The notes under the pieces were generated by a model. That model did no database searches. It was not told the origin of the DNA and worked only from the letters and a program-made list of their open reading frames with translations. From Salinibacterium sp. NG253 (GTDB lineage Bacteria; Actinomycetota; Actinomycetes; Actinomycetales; Microbacteriaceae), in assembly GCF_015864945.1 (NCBI RefSeq), contig NZ_JADYWF010000002.1, forward strand, positions 450,208 to 514,207: 64,000 bases of DNA, read 5' to 3'. Positions 37,660 through 47,531 of the stretch are shown one piece after another. The translations under genes were made by a program, and so were the position numbers. The first letter of the stretch is position 1. The number at the start of each line of letters is the position of its first letter.

Positions 37660-38608
37660 CAACACTGGTCGGCATCGTCCCGGCCAAGAACACTTCATCG
37701 CCTCGCTTGCAGAGACTCCGGTCGCTGAAATCGATCAGGTTGATGAAACAGGCAAGGCCCGCAGCACCTGGACCGATGCGTGGGAAGCCATGCGTCGTCG
37801 TCCGATGTTCTGGGTATCAGCCAGCTTGATCTTCGTGATCGTGATTGTGGCGGTATTCCCGGGGCTCTTCGCTAGCGCTGACCCCCGCGAGTGCTACCTC
37901 AAGTTCAGCAACGGAGATCCTCAGGCCGGTCACCCTCTCGGGTTTAACCGCCAGGGCTGTGACGTCTACTCGCGGATCATCTTCGGAACTCAGGCATCGG
38001 TGACCATCGGTCTGCTGACCACGGTGATCGTAACCCTGTTCGGCGGCGTGATCGGAGCTCTCGCGGGCTTCTACGGCGGGTTCCTCGACTCCTTCGTTTC
38101 GCGCGTCGGTGACGTATTCTTCGCTATCCCCACCGTTCTCGGAGCAATCGTTCTGTTCTCGGTAATCTCTGTTCGTGACGCACTCACCGTGTCGCTCGTG
38201 CTCTCCTTGTTTGCGTGGCCCCAGATTGCGCGCATCATGCGTGGCGCAGTCTTGTCCGCTCGAAACTCGGATTACGTCACGGCTTCGGCCGCCCTCGGTG
38301 TCTCGCGATTCAAGACTCTGGTTCGCCACGTGATCCCCAACTCGATTGCTCCCGTAATTGTGGTGGCCACGGTGTCGCTCGGTATCTTCATCGTTGCGGA
38401 AGCGACTCTCGGATTCCTCGGAATTGGTTTGCCGCCCACCGTCATGTCGTGGGGTAACGAGATCAACCAGGCTCAAGTGACGGTTCGTACGCACCCGCAG
38501 ACGCTTTTGCTGCCTTCGGCTGCGCTTTCGATTACCGTGCTTGCCTTCCTGATGTTCGGCGACGTAGTTCGCGATGCCCTTGACCCGGAAGCGAGAGCAC
38601 GCCGATGA
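37649..38608 (+). CDS. ABC transporter permease (OppC/DppC type)
   Basis: A 319-residue permease. A hydrophilic N-terminal stretch of about 55 residues precedes the first helix. The EAA loop is SDYVTASAALGVSRFK with HVIPNSIAPV. The ATG at 37649 overlaps the OppB stop by 11 nt and has AAGGA upstream. Its stop overlaps the ATPase start (ATGA). Confidence 0.93.
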   Translation: MPSNNTGRHRPGQEHFIASLAETPVAEIDQVDETGKARSTWTDAWEAMRRRPMFWVSASLIFVIVIVAVFPGLFASADPRECYLKFSNGDPQAGHPLGFNRQGCDVYSRIIFGTQASVTIGLLTTVIVTLFGGVIGALAGFYGGFLDSFVSRVGDVFFAIPTVLGAIVLFSVISVRDALTVSLVLSLFAWPQIARIMRGAVLSARNSDYVTASAALGVSRFKTLVRHVIPNSIAPVIVVATVSLGIFIVAEATLGFLGIGLPPTVMSWGNEINQAQVTVRTHPQTLLLPSAALSITVLAFLMFGDVVRDALDPEARARR

Positions 38609-40356
38609 CCAATCCAGAAACAGTTTCCGTGTCGTCTGACTCCTCGAACGATGAAACACCGCTGCTCAAGATTCGCAACCTCGAAGTTGGCTTCGAGACT
38701 CAGCGTGGTCTTGTGCCCGCCGTCCGCGGCGTCGACCTGACTCTGTATCAGGGGCAGACGCTCGCGATCGTCGGTGAATCCGGATCGGGCAAGTCCACGA
38801 CTGCGCAAGCAGTTATTGGGCTCCTCCCGGGTGCAGGCAAGGTGTCGGGCGGCTCGATCGAGTTCGAAGGCCACGACCTCACCCAATTCTCGGATGCTCA
38901 GTTTGCTGAGGTGCGCGGTAGCCAGATCGGCTACGTTCCCCAGGACCCGATGTCGAACCTCAACCCCGTCTGGAGCATTGGCTTCCAGGTAGAAGAGGCG
39001 ATCAAGGCCAACGGAATCGCTCAGGGCAAAGAAGCGCGCCAGCGCACCATCGAAGTACTGCAAGAAGCCGGCCTCAGCGATGCCAGCGAGCGACTCAAGC
39101 AGTTCCCTCATCAGTTCTCTGGTGGAATGCGCCAGCGTGTTCTCATCGGTATCGGACTCTCGGCTCGCCCGAAGCTCCTGATCGCCGACGAGCCAACGTC
39201 TGCGCTCGATGTCACCGTGCAGCGCCAGATCCTCGACCACCTGCAAACACTCACGCGTGATTACGGCACCTCCGTGCTCTTCATCACTCACGACCTCGGC
39301 CTAGCTGCTGAGCGTGCTGAACAACTCGTGGTGATGTACAAGGGCAAGGTCGTGGAATCGGGACCGTCGCGTGCGATTCTCGAGAACCCACAGCATCCGT
39401 ACACTCAGCGTCTCGTCGCTGCGGCACCGAGCCTCGCCTCGCGTCGCATCCAGTCGATCAAATCGGCGAAGTCGACTGACGACAGCGTGCGCATCTTCGG
39501 TGAAGGCTCGCTCGATGAAGCTCTCATCGCTCGTGCCGCAACCCGAGAAGCATCAGCGGATGAGGACCTGATCAAGGTGAGCAACATCACCAAGGTCTAC
39601 GAGATTCGCAAGCAGGGCTTCCGCAAAGACAAGCTTCTTGCCGTCAATGACATTTCCTTTGGCGTCAAGAAGGGCACCACGACCGCGCTGGTCGGGGAGT
39701 CCGGTTCTGGCAAGTCGACGGTCGCCAAGCTGATTCTTCAGCTCGAATCGCTCACGAGCGGAAACATCGAATTCGACGGCAAGAACCTCGCGGGAATCAA
39801 GGGACAGGAACTCCTCGAATTCCGTCGCCGCGTTCAGCCCGTTTTCCAAGACCCGTATGGGTCACTCGACCCGCAGTACAGCGTGGGAAACACCATCGCA
39901 GAACCGCTGCTTGCTCACAAGCTCGGCACTGCGAAGGAACGCTACAACCGGGTGAGCGAACTGCTCGATCAGGTCTCGCTGCCGCAGGCAGCACGTCACC
40001 GTTACCCCGGCGAACTTTCCGGTGGCCAGCGTCAACGTGTTGCTATCGCTCGTGCCTTGGCACTCAAGCCAGAGGTGCTCGTGCTCGACGAAGCGGTCTC
40101 GGCGCTTGACGTGCTGGTTCAGGGGCAGGTGCTGAATCTCCTCACCGAGTTGCAGACCGAGCTTGAGCTCACGTATCTGTTCATCACGCACGACCTCGCT
40201 GTCGTGCGACTGGTGGCAGATAACGTGTGCGTCATGCAGGGTGGCCGCATCGTAGAAGCCGCGTCGACAGACGAGGTCTTTGAGAACTCCAGCAATCCCT
40301 ACACGCAGGAATTGCTTGAAGCGATCCCCGGCGCCAACATCACACTCGGCGCCTAG
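38605..40356 (+). CDS. ABC transporter ATP-binding protein, fused double NBD (OppD-OppF type)
   Basis: A 583-residue fusion of two nucleotide-binding domains. The first has Walker A GESGSGKST, signature FSGGMRQR and Walker B LLIADEPTSALDV. The second has GESGSGKST, LSGGQRQR and VLVLDEAVSALDV. The OppD-type C-terminal extension after the first domain (NPQHPYTQRLVAA) fits peptide transporters. Translationally coupled to the permease gene upstream and ended by a strong hairpin, so it closes the operon. Confidence 0.95.
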   Translation: MTNPETVSVSSDSSNDETPLLKIRNLEVGFETQRGLVPAVRGVDLTLYQGQTLAIVGESGSGKSTTAQAVIGLLPGAGKVSGGSIEFEGHDLTQFSDAQFAEVRGSQIGYVPQDPMSNLNPVWSIGFQVEEAIKANGIAQGKEARQRTIEVLQEAGLSDASERLKQFPHQFSGGMRQRVLIGIGLSARPKLLIADEPTSALDVTVQRQILDHLQTLTRDYGTSVLFITHDLGLAAERAEQLVVMYKGKVVESGPSRAILENPQHPYTQRLVAAAPSLASRRIQSIKSAKSTDDSVRIFGEGSLDEALIARAATREASADEDLIKVSNITKVYEIRKQGFRKDKLLAVNDISFGVKKGTTTALVGESGSGKSTVAKLILQLESLTSGNIEFDGKNLAGIKGQELLEFRRRVQPVFQDPYGSLDPQYSVGNTIAEPLLAHKLGTAKERYNRVSELLDQVSLPQAARHRYPGELSGGQRQRVAIARALALKPEVLVLDEAVSALDVLVQGQVLNLLTELQTELELTYLFITHDLAVVRLVADNVCVMQGGRIVEAASTDEVFENSSNPYTQELLEAIPGANITLGA

Positions 40357-40367
40357 TTTCTTAGTGC

Positions 40368-40403
40368 AGAAGGGCCGTTCCCCACTCGGGGAGCGGCCCT
40401 TCT
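40368..40403 (+). terminator. Intrinsic terminator of the ABC operon
   Basis: 16-bp stem (AGAAGGGCCG outer end) with a 4-nt loop, 12 nt after the ATPase stop. One U-G wobble in plus-strand RNA. Followed by TGACTTAG, not a T-run. Confidence 0.88.
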
Positions 40404-40464
40404 GACTTAGACTCGTTTCTAGCGTGCCACCGCACGCTGTGTGTCCGTGTGCAGAAGGGGTTTC

Positions 40465-42267
40465 GTGAGCGCCACAAGAATTACGGCGAGCCTTGCTGTT
40501 GCCGCGGCCGCAGTATTGGTGTTGGCGGGCTGTGTCCCTCAGCAATCGCCCACTATCGAAGGCTCAGAGCTCACCGTCGCGGTCACTCAGCCCTACACCT
40601 CGGGCAACCCGTCGACTTCTTTTGGTGCGAGTGACACGAACGCCACCATTGCCTATGCAACAGGCTCCGGTTTCACCTACTTCGACGACAAGTCTGCGCT
40701 CGTGCGCGATGAGTCTTTCGGCCACTTCGAGAAGGTGTCCGATGACCCCCTCGCCGTGACCTATACGGTCGCTGACGGCGTGCGCTGGTCAGATGGTTCC
40801 GCCGTTGATGCCGTTGATCTGCTCTTGGAGTGGGCTGCGACATCCGGTGCTCTCAACACTCCCGATGCGGATGCCGCCAGCACGGTGGATTCCGAGACGG
40901 GCGCTCCGATCGATCGTTCGGATGACCGAGTGTTGTTCGACGCCAGCGCCACCGGAGATACCGGAATCGGTCTCGTCACAGAGATGCCGCAAATGAGTGA
41001 CGATCGGATGTCGCTCACCCTCGTGTTTGACGAGCCAACCGCTCAGTGGCAATCTGCGTTCTTCGGCGCAGATTCTGCGGCCAAGCCCGCCCACGTCGTC
41101 GGCATGATGGCCTTCGCCAGTGACGACTCGATCGAGGCCAAAGAGCGCGTTTTCTCCGCCATTAGCGATGGCAATGAGAGCGACCTTGCCGCGATCGCGC
41201 GCACCTGGAACACGGTCTTCAACTTCGAGGGCATGCCCGCGAATAAGAGCCTTGTCGTCTCGAACGGACCTTACGTAGTTTCTGACTTCGTCGCGAATCA
41301 GTACGTGACTCTGAGGGCCAATGAGGACTACAGCGGCATGCGCGAGCCGACTTTTCAAGAGATTCGCGTTCGGTTCATGAGCGATCCGCTAGCGCAAGCA
41401 CAGGCCTTGCTTGTTGGTGCTGTACAAGTAGCAGAGCCGACAATGAATCAAGATGTGCGCAATGCTCTTGCCACGATGAACGCCACGGTCATCGATGGCA
41501 CCACCGATAGGTTTGAACACCTTGATCTGCAATTCGCGGAGTCAAAGAGTGGCGTCTTCGATGATCCGCTCGTGCGTCAAGCGTTCCTCAAAACGGTGCC
41601 GCGCGCCGCAGTTGTTCAGACTGCGCTAGGCGAGCTGTATCGTCGGGCAACCCCGCGCGACTCATTCCTCTTCGCTCCCGGCGATGAGGGCTATCGCAGT
41701 GCGCGTGCCGCTAATGGCTCTGCCGACTTCGTCGAGCCGGACATTGCTGGCGCCAAAGAGCTTCTTGCCGAAGCGGGCGTCTCGAAGCCTGGCGTATGCA
41801 TCCTCTATGACGCCTCTGACGACATGCGTGCAGCCGAATACACCTCCATCGCCGAGTCGGCCAAGGCGGCGGGTTTCGTAGTGAGTGATTGTTCGAGTGA
41901 CGACTGGCGTGACCAACTCGGCACCCCCGGTGCCTACGACGCTGCGTTGTTCAGCTGGCAGAATCCTCGCCCTGGCGTAGGGCTTTCGGCGGCGATCTAC
42001 GGCACCGGCGGTTATGCCAACCTCAATTACTTCTCTGATTCCACGGTCGATTCGTTGATAGCCGATGCGACTGACCCGAGCGTGGACGCTGAGGGACGAA
42101 CCAACGCCCTGAAGGCGGCGGATGCTGCGCTCTGGAGTGCATCCTATGGAATGCCGTTATTCCAATACCCCGCCACAGTCGCATACGACCAAGACCGGGT
42201 CGATAACGTCTCGTTGTCGTCGCTGAATCCGGGCGTATGGTGGAACGTGTGGGAGTGGAAGCCCTAG
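40465..42267 (+). CDS. LpqW-like family 5 solute-binding lipoprotein
   Basis: A 600-residue lipoprotein (lipobox LAGC) with the family 5 binding-protein fold: SNGPYVVSDFVANQYVTL and the late YGTGGYANLNYFSD. It has no permease or ATPase genes of its own; the preceding operon is complete and ends at a terminator. Its place directly before typA matches lpqW next to typA in mycobacteria, where LpqW influences mannolipid synthesis rather than transport. The start is GTG 40465 after GAAGGGG. LpqW identity is inferred from fold and synteny. Confidence 0.75.
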   Translation: MSATRITASLAVAAAAVLVLAGCVPQQSPTIEGSELTVAVTQPYTSGNPSTSFGASDTNATIAYATGSGFTYFDDKSALVRDESFGHFEKVSDDPLAVTYTVADGVRWSDGSAVDAVDLLLEWAATSGALNTPDADAASTVDSETGAPIDRSDDRVLFDASATGDTGIGLVTEMPQMSDDRMSLTLVFDEPTAQWQSAFFGADSAAKPAHVVGMMAFASDDSIEAKERVFSAISDGNESDLAAIARTWNTVFNFEGMPANKSLVVSNGPYVVSDFVANQYVTLRANEDYSGMREPTFQEIRVRFMSDPLAQAQALLVGAVQVAEPTMNQDVRNALATMNATVIDGTTDRFEHLDLQFAESKSGVFDDPLVRQAFLKTVPRAAVVQTALGELYRRATPRDSFLFAPGDEGYRSARAANGSADFVEPDIAGAKELLAEAGVSKPGVCILYDASDDMRAAEYTSIAESAKAAGFVVSDCSSDDWRDQLGTPGAYDAALFSWQNPRPGVGLSAAIYGTGGYANLNYFSDSTVDSLIADATDPSVDAEGRTNALKAADAALWSASYGMPLFQYPATVAYDQDRVDNVSLSSLNPGVWWNVWEWKP

Positions 42268-42317
42268 CATTTTCGTCCCCCTGAGGGGGCGGCTGCGATA
42301 AATCTTGTCAAACAGGG

Positions 42318-42323
42318 TAAACT
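42318..42323 (+). promoter_or_regulatory. Candidate -10 box for typA
   Basis: TAAACT, predicting a leader of about 140 nt before the typA ATG. The leader includes a small hairpin (TGCGGT...ACCGCA, near 42425-42441). No known regulatory RNA motif is recognised in it. Confidence 0.4.
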
Positions 42324-42470
42324 GGTGGAGCAGGACACTCTGAATGATCTTCTGCGACCTCCCAAGATCTTTACCCGGTGGCATCAGGCCGCCGATCTGC
42401 TGCCGAGAATTTCTGCGCAGCGTCTGCGGTGAAAGACCGCACAGCCTCCAATGAATTAAGGAATATTGCT

Positions 42471-44378
42471 ATGGCTATGGCCACTCGCAGCGATTTGCGC
42501 AACGTAGCGATCGTTGCCCACGTTGACCACGGAAAGACAACCCTCGTTGACGCGATGCTTCGCCAGACGAACTCCTTCGAGGCGCACGCGCACCTCGAAG
42601 AACGCGCGATGGACTCGAACGAGCTCGAGCGCGAAAAGGGCATCACGATCCTCGCGAAGAACACCGCGATTTCGTACAACGGCAAGTACGCCACTGATGG
42701 CCCCATCACGATCAACGTGATCGACACCCCCGGCCACGCCGACTTCGGTGGCGAAGTTGAGCGTGGACTCAGCATGGTCGACGGCGTTGTGCTGCTCGTT
42801 GACGCCAGCGAGGGCCCGCTTCCGCAGACTCGCTTCGTTCTCCGCAAGGCTCTTGAAGCCAAGCTTCCCGTGATCCTGCTGGTCAACAAGACTGACCGTC
42901 CGGATGCGCGCATTGACGAAGTTGTCGCCGAAAGCCAGGACCTGCTCCTCGGCCTCGCGAGCGACATGGCAGACGACGTTCCCGACCTCGACTTGGACGC
43001 CATCCTTGATGTCCCGATCGTTTACGCTTCGGGCCGTGCTGGTGCTGCAAGCTGGAACAAGCCCGAAAACGGCACCCTGCCTGACAACGATGACCTCGAG
43101 CCGCTGTTCGACGCCATCCTCAAGCACGTTCCCGCACCGTCGTACGACGACGAGCACCCCCTGCAGGCCTGGGTTACCAACCTTGACTCCTCGCCGTTCC
43201 TCGGCCGTCTTGCTCTTCTGCGTGTCTTCAACGGCACCATCAAGAAGGGCCAGACTGTTGCCTGGGTCAAGCACGATGGAAGCGTTGCCAACGTGCGCGT
43301 CACCGAGCTCATGATCACGAAGGCTCTCGACCGTTACCCGGCCGAAAGCGCCGGCCCCGGTGACATCGTTGCTGTTGCAGGCTTCGAGGACATCTTCATT
43401 GGTGAAACTCTCTGTGACCCCAACGATGTTCGTCCGTTGCCGACCATCACGGTCGACGACCCAGCAATCTCGATGACCATCGGAACCAACACCTCGCCGG
43501 TCATCGGCAAGGTCAAGGGCCACAAGCTCACCGCTCGCATGGTCAAGGACCGTCTCGACCGCGAACTCGTCGGTAACGTCTCGCTCAAGCTCGTCGACAT
43601 CGGGCGTCCGGATGCCTGGGAAGTTCAGGGTCGTGGAGAGCTTGCGCTCGCCATCCTCGTTGAGCAGATGCGTCGCGAAGGCTTTGAGCTCACCGTTGGT
43701 AAGCCCCAGGTTGTTATCAAGAAGGTCGACGGCAAGGTTCACGAGCCTTTCGAACACCTCACGATCGATGCTCCTGAGGAATACCTCGGTGCGATCACTC
43801 AGCTCCTTGCTGCTCGTAAGGGCCGCATGGAGGGGATGAGTAACCACGGCACCGGCTGGGTTCGCATGGAATTCATCGTTCCGTCGCGTGGCCTCATCGG
43901 TTTCCGCACCGAATTCATGACCATCACCCGCGGTGCTGGTATCGCCAACGCCGTCTCGCACGGTTACGAGCCTTGGGCTGGCGAAATCGTCACGCGCGTC
44001 AACGGTTCGATCGTTGCTGACCGTGCCGGTGCGGCTACTCCGTTCGCGATGGTTGCTCTGCAGGAGCGCATGTCGTTCTTCGTTGAGCCCACGCAGGAGG
44101 TCTACGAAGGCATGGTTGTCGGCGAGAACTCGCGCGCCGACGACATGGACGTCAACATCACCAAGGAAAAGCAGCTCACCAACATGCGCCAGTCGACCTC
44201 GGACTCGTTCGAGCGTATGACTCCGTCGCGCAAGCTCACGTTGGAAGAATGCCTCGAATTCGCTCGCGAAGACGAGTGCGTAGAGGTCACTCCGGAGTTC
44301 GTGCGAATCCGTAAGGTCGAGCTCGATGCCAACGCTCGCGCACGCAGCACGTCGCGCATGAAGAAGCAAAACGCCTAA
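42471..44378 (+). CDS. typA: Translational GTPase TypA/BipA
   Basis: A 635-residue ribosome-associated GTPase of the EF-G/LepA group. G motifs are AHVDHGKTT, the ITI effector region, DTPGHADFGGE and NKTD. The C-terminal BipA-specific domain (TPSRKLTLEECLEF) is present. It acts in ribosome assembly and stress adaptation. The start is ATG 42471 after AAGGA; a longer frame upstream has no GTPase-like sequence. It follows the LpqW-like gene as in other actinobacteria. Confidence 0.97.
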   Translation: MAMATRSDLRNVAIVAHVDHGKTTLVDAMLRQTNSFEAHAHLEERAMDSNELEREKGITILAKNTAISYNGKYATDGPITINVIDTPGHADFGGEVERGLSMVDGVVLLVDASEGPLPQTRFVLRKALEAKLPVILLVNKTDRPDARIDEVVAESQDLLLGLASDMADDVPDLDLDAILDVPIVYASGRAGAASWNKPENGTLPDNDDLEPLFDAILKHVPAPSYDDEHPLQAWVTNLDSSPFLGRLALLRVFNGTIKKGQTVAWVKHDGSVANVRVTELMITKALDRYPAESAGPGDIVAVAGFEDIFIGETLCDPNDVRPLPTITVDDPAISMTIGTNTSPVIGKVKGHKLTARMVKDRLDRELVGNVSLKLVDIGRPDAWEVQGRGELALAILVEQMRREGFELTVGKPQVVIKKVDGKVHEPFEHLTIDAPEEYLGAITQLLAARKGRMEGMSNHGTGWVRMEFIVPSRGLIGFRTEFMTITRGAGIANAVSHGYEPWAGEIVTRVNGSIVADRAGAATPFAMVALQERMSFFVEPTQEVYEGMVVGENSRADDMDVNITKEKQLTNMRQSTSDSFERMTPSRKLTLEECLEFAREDECVEVTPEFVRIRKVELDANARARSTSRMKKQNA

Positions 44379-44430
44379 CCTTTCTTCTCGCAGCGGGCTC
44401 ACATGAGTCGGCAATCTGCGCGGAGTACGA

Positions 44431-44461
44431 TGCAGCTACGGTCATCCTGATCGTGGCTGCA
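44431..44461 (+). terminator. Hairpin downstream of typA
   Basis: 10-bp stem (TGCAGCTACG and CGTGGCTGCA) with one U-G wobble in plus RNA and an 11-nt loop, 52 nt after the typA stop and 54 nt before the next gene. Probably the typA terminator, weaker than the others. Confidence 0.55.
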
Positions 44462-44515
44462 TCGTTGGTTAACGGCGTATTCAGTCGCACCACCGCGTCA
44501 CTTCTGGAGTTAGTC

Positions 44516-44989
44516 ATGTTGAGCGCCCGCCGCAGTGTTAGCGCATCCGTTGCCCTCGTTCTGGCCTTGGCCATTACGCCAGCGCTATCGGGCTGTTTCG
44601 GCGAAAACCCCATCGGCGGAATCGTGGAACAGGCTACCGGCGGCAAAGTGAGCCTCGGCGGCGATGAGGTTCCTGAGGGCTTCCCCAGTGCAGTGCCGCT
44701 GGCCGACGGCGAAGTGCAGTTTGGCATCGCTGCCGGCGACGGAGACAATCGCGGCTACAACATCACCATCTTGACGGGCGCTGAATCGCCCCTGGGCGCC
44801 ATCGAAACGCAATTTGCGGATGCCGGTTACGAGTCGCAAGTGCAAGCCAGCGGTGCTGATGGTGCCGGTTCGGTTCTCTTCTCCAATGATTCGTGGAATG
44901 TCGTCGTACTTGTCGCGCAGACCGATGATGGCTACACCGCGAACTACACGGTCGCGCCCGCTTCGATGGGCGAGCAGATCGCCAACTGA
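44516..44989 (+). CDS. Small lipoprotein of unknown function
   Basis: A 157-residue protein with a signal peptide ending in the lipobox LSGC (cysteine near residue 27). A Gly-rich stretch and a compact domain with GYNITILTGAESPL and FADAGYESQVQ follow. I do not recognise the family. The start ATG has GGAG upstream. It sits between typA and the efe operon, convergent with efeB. Confidence 0.75.
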   Translation: MLSARRSVSASVALVLALAITPALSGCFGENPIGGIVEQATGGKVSLGGDEVPEGFPSAVPLADGEVQFGIAAGDGDNRGYNITILTGAESPLGAIETQFADAGYESQVQASGADGAGSVLFSNDSWNVVVLVAQTDDGYTANYTVAPASMGEQIAN

Positions 44990-45019
44990 GCTCTTGGCGC
45001 AATGCTGAGGCAAACCCGT

Positions 45020-46291
45020 TTAGGCGAGGTCGAACATCCCCGCGCCGATAAAGCTTCCTGACTGTGCTCCGGGAGGAACAGCGAAGATTGCTGAGCCGAC
45101 GTAGCGCACGTATTCGTTCATGAGGTCGTTGCGCGAGAGCGCGAGCTGGATGGGCACGAACTGTTTTTCAGGATCGCGTTGGAAGCTGATGAAGAACAGG
45201 CCGGCGTTGAGTCGGCCGAGCTCGTCGTTGCCATCCACGAAGTTGTAGCCGCGTCGCAGAATCTGCGCGCCACCGTGGGTGTCGGGGTGGGCGAGCTTCA
45301 TGTGCGAATTGTCGTCAATCAGCGGCGCATCATCGCGACCGGCCTGCTCGAAGTCGGGGTCGGTGAATTCGGAGCCGCCGCTGAGAGGTGCGCCTTCACC
45401 CTTGGTGCGCCCGAAGATCGTCTCTTGTTCACGCAGTGAGGTGCGGTCCCAGGTCTCGATGGTCATGCGAATCTTGCGGCTCACGAGATAGGAGCCGCCG
45501 GCCATCCAGGAAGCTCCGTCTCCGGATGCTGCCCAGACGAAGTCGTTAACTGCGTCGGTTTCTTCGGCGCGCAGGTTCGCGGTGCCATCTTTGAAGCCGA
45601 AGAGGTTGCGCGGTGTCTTCTGCGCTTGCGTTGTCGATGACGTGCGGCCGAAGCCGAGTTGAGACCAGCGAAGCGTTGCGCGGCCAAAGGCGATACGCGA
45701 GAGGTTGCGGATGGCGTGAACGGCGACCTGCGGGTCGTCGCTGCACGCTTGGATGCAGAGGTCGCCCCCCACGAGTTCGGGCAGCAGAGCGTCGCTGGGG
45801 AACTTCGGGAGGTCAATGAGGGCCGATGGTCGCTTGCTGGCGAGGCCGAAGCGCTCATCGAACAGCGTAGGGCCGAAGCCGAAGGTGATCGTGAGACCAC
45901 CCGGTGGCAGATCGAGGGCTTCGCCCGTGTCATCCGGTGGCGCATCGTAGGGTCCGCTCGCGGGACCATAGTCGCCTGCGGCTTCGCCGGTCGTCATGCG
46001 CGCGGCGGCGTAGCTCCAGTCCTGGAGCAGTTCGATGAGCTCGTCGCGAGAGATGTCATTGACGTCGAAGGCGGCGAAGTGGAGTCGATCTTGAGCCGGC
46101 GTGATGATGCCCGATTGGTGATCGCCGAAGAACGGGTAGGTCGCGGCGACATCGTTGCCCGTCGTCGACGAGCCGCCACCGCCACCGAACGCGAAAGCTC
46201 CACCAACGCCGAGTCCGGCACCCACAACGCCAGCCCCAGCTAGCCCGAGGAGGCCGCGGCGGGAGAGACCCTTGGTGTCATCTGTTGGCAT
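45020..46291 (-). CDS. efeB: Deferrochelatase/peroxidase EfeB (DyP type)
   Basis: A 423-residue heme peroxidase. The N-terminus carries a Tat signal (SRRGLLGLAG after a short basic lead) and a Gly/Ala-rich hydrophobic core. The DyP signature appears as GFKDGTANLR, with the heme-ligand region following the HPDTHGG block. It is the third gene of efeUOB and helps deliver iron, either by oxidising Fe(II) or removing iron from heme. Export by Tat fits with tatB elsewhere in the window. Confidence 0.95.
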   Translation of the reverse strand: MPTDDTKGLSRRGLLGLAGAGVVGAGLGVGGAFAFGGGGGSSTTGNDVAATYPFFGDHQSGIITPAQDRLHFAAFDVNDISRDELIELLQDWSYAAARMTTGEAAGDYGPASGPYDAPPDDTGEALDLPPGGLTITFGFGPTLFDERFGLASKRPSALIDLPKFPSDALLPELVGGDLCIQACSDDPQVAVHAIRNLSRIAFGRATLRWSQLGFGRTSSTTQAQKTPRNLFGFKDGTANLRAEETDAVNDFVWAASGDGASWMAGGSYLVSRKIRMTIETWDRTSLREQETIFGRTKGEGAPLSGGSEFTDPDFEQAGRDDAPLIDDNSHMKLAHPDTHGGAQILRRGYNFVDGNDELGRLNAGLFFISFQRDPEKQFVPIQLALSRNDLMNEYVRYVGSAIFAVPPGAQSGSFIGAGMFDLA

Positions 46292-46358
46292 TGCTGTTCT
46301 TTCGGTGTGGGGCGGTAGGCGGCTGCTGTCTGCAACGGCCGGAGACGGGGGAGTGGAG

Positions 46359-47531
46359 TTAGAGAACCAACACTGCGGTAAGGCGAGAGAGGGGCTCGGC
46401 GAGCGCGTTCACCTGATCGGAGAATGCGCGAATCTCGCTCGTGGACAGCTCAGTGTAGAGACGGAAGCCGTCGCCTTCCTTCTGCGCGTCGAGCAATGTT
46501 TGCAGCTCATCGAACTCCGCGTCGAGGGTGGCTGCGAGATCGGCATCCTTCGTGACCAGGATGTCGCGAACACCGTCATAGAGCACACGAGCACCATCGA
46601 TGTTCGCTTGGAAATCCCACAGGTCGGTGTGCGACCAGAACTCTTCTTCTCCGGTCACCTTGCCGCTGGCAACCTCGTCGAGAAGGCCAATGGCGCCGTT
46701 GGTCTGCTGATCAAGAGTGAACTCGAGATCTTGCACGTTGTTGTAGAGAGTGGTGGTGTCTTCGACAAGCTGCGAGGCAAGCGCTTCACGCTTCGACTGG
46801 TCGTAGGGCTCGAAGCCGGCTTCGGCCTCGGCGGGCCACAGATCTTTCTCCATGGCGTGCCAGCCGGTCCACTCTTGACCGTCTTCGAGGTCGGCTTCCC
46901 GCAGATCCATGCGGGGGTCGAGGTCACCGAACGACTCGGCTACAGTCTCAACGCGCTCCCAGAACACGCGCGTCGGGGCGTAGAGAGCGCGGGCAGCGTC
47001 ATCGTCGCCAGCGATATACGCGGCAGCGAAGTCTTCCGTGCCAACGACAAGGTTTTCGATCTGGTCCTTGACGTAACTCTTGTAGTTGGCGTTTGCCGCG
47101 GCGACTTGCGCGGCAGTGTCACCGCTGAACGACAAATCTGTACCGGAATCGGTGACCGTAAACGCTGCCGTACCAACTCCCTCACCGATCATTCCCGGCT
47201 TGCAAACCGTGAAGTAGTCACCCGGTTGAGCCAATACGACGAGATCGCGACTGATGCCGGGGCCGATGTTCTCGACCTCACCGACGATGCGCAGTCCGTC
47301 ATCCGCCAGCAGGTAGAACTCAGTGACCTGGTCACCGGAGTTCGTGACGGAGAATACGAGGGTGCCGCTTGGCGCTTCGCTGGCGCTCACGGCGCAATCT
47401 GTGGCGCTGCTGTCGACAGTGATCGTGTTGTCGGCGGTGGCTTCGGTGCTGTTGGCAACGCAGCCGGTGAGAGCGAGCGCAGCGACAGTTGCCGCCGCGG
47501 CGAATCCGTAGCGGGTAGGGCGGGTGGTCAT
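46359..47531 (-). CDS. efeO: Iron uptake protein EfeO (cupredoxin plus M75)
   Basis: A 390-residue exported lipoprotein (lipobox LTGC). Residues about 35-125 form a cupredoxin-like domain (FSVTNSGDQVTEFYLL, GDYFTVCKPGM). Residues about 145-385 form the imelysin-like M75 domain with the HxxE motif in GWHAMEKDLWP. It collects ferrous or ferric iron for the EfeU permease. The ATG overlaps the efeU stop by one base (TGATG). Confidence 0.95.
   Translation of the reverse strand: MTTRPTRYGFAAAATVAALALTGCVANSTEATADNTITVDSSATDCAVSASEAPSGTLVFSVTNSGDQVTEFYLLADDGLRIVGEVENIGPGISRDLVVLAQPGDYFTVCKPGMIGEGVGTAAFTVTDSGTDLSFSGDTAAQVAAANANYKSYVKDQIENLVVGTEDFAAAYIAGDDDAARALYAPTRVFWERVETVAESFGDLDPRMDLREADLEDGQEWTGWHAMEKDLWPAEAEAGFEPYDQSKREALASQLVEDTTTLYNNVQDLEFTLDQQTNGAIGLLDEVASGKVTGEEEFWSHTDLWDFQANIDGARVLYDGVRDILVTKDADLAATLDAEFDELQTLLDAQKEGDGFRLYTELSTSEIRAFSDQVNALAEPLSRLTAVLVL

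Noticed and set aside
42456-44414. 652-codon open frame antisense to typA
   Set aside because: Same reasoning: full overlap with a well-defined gene, no recognisable protein features.
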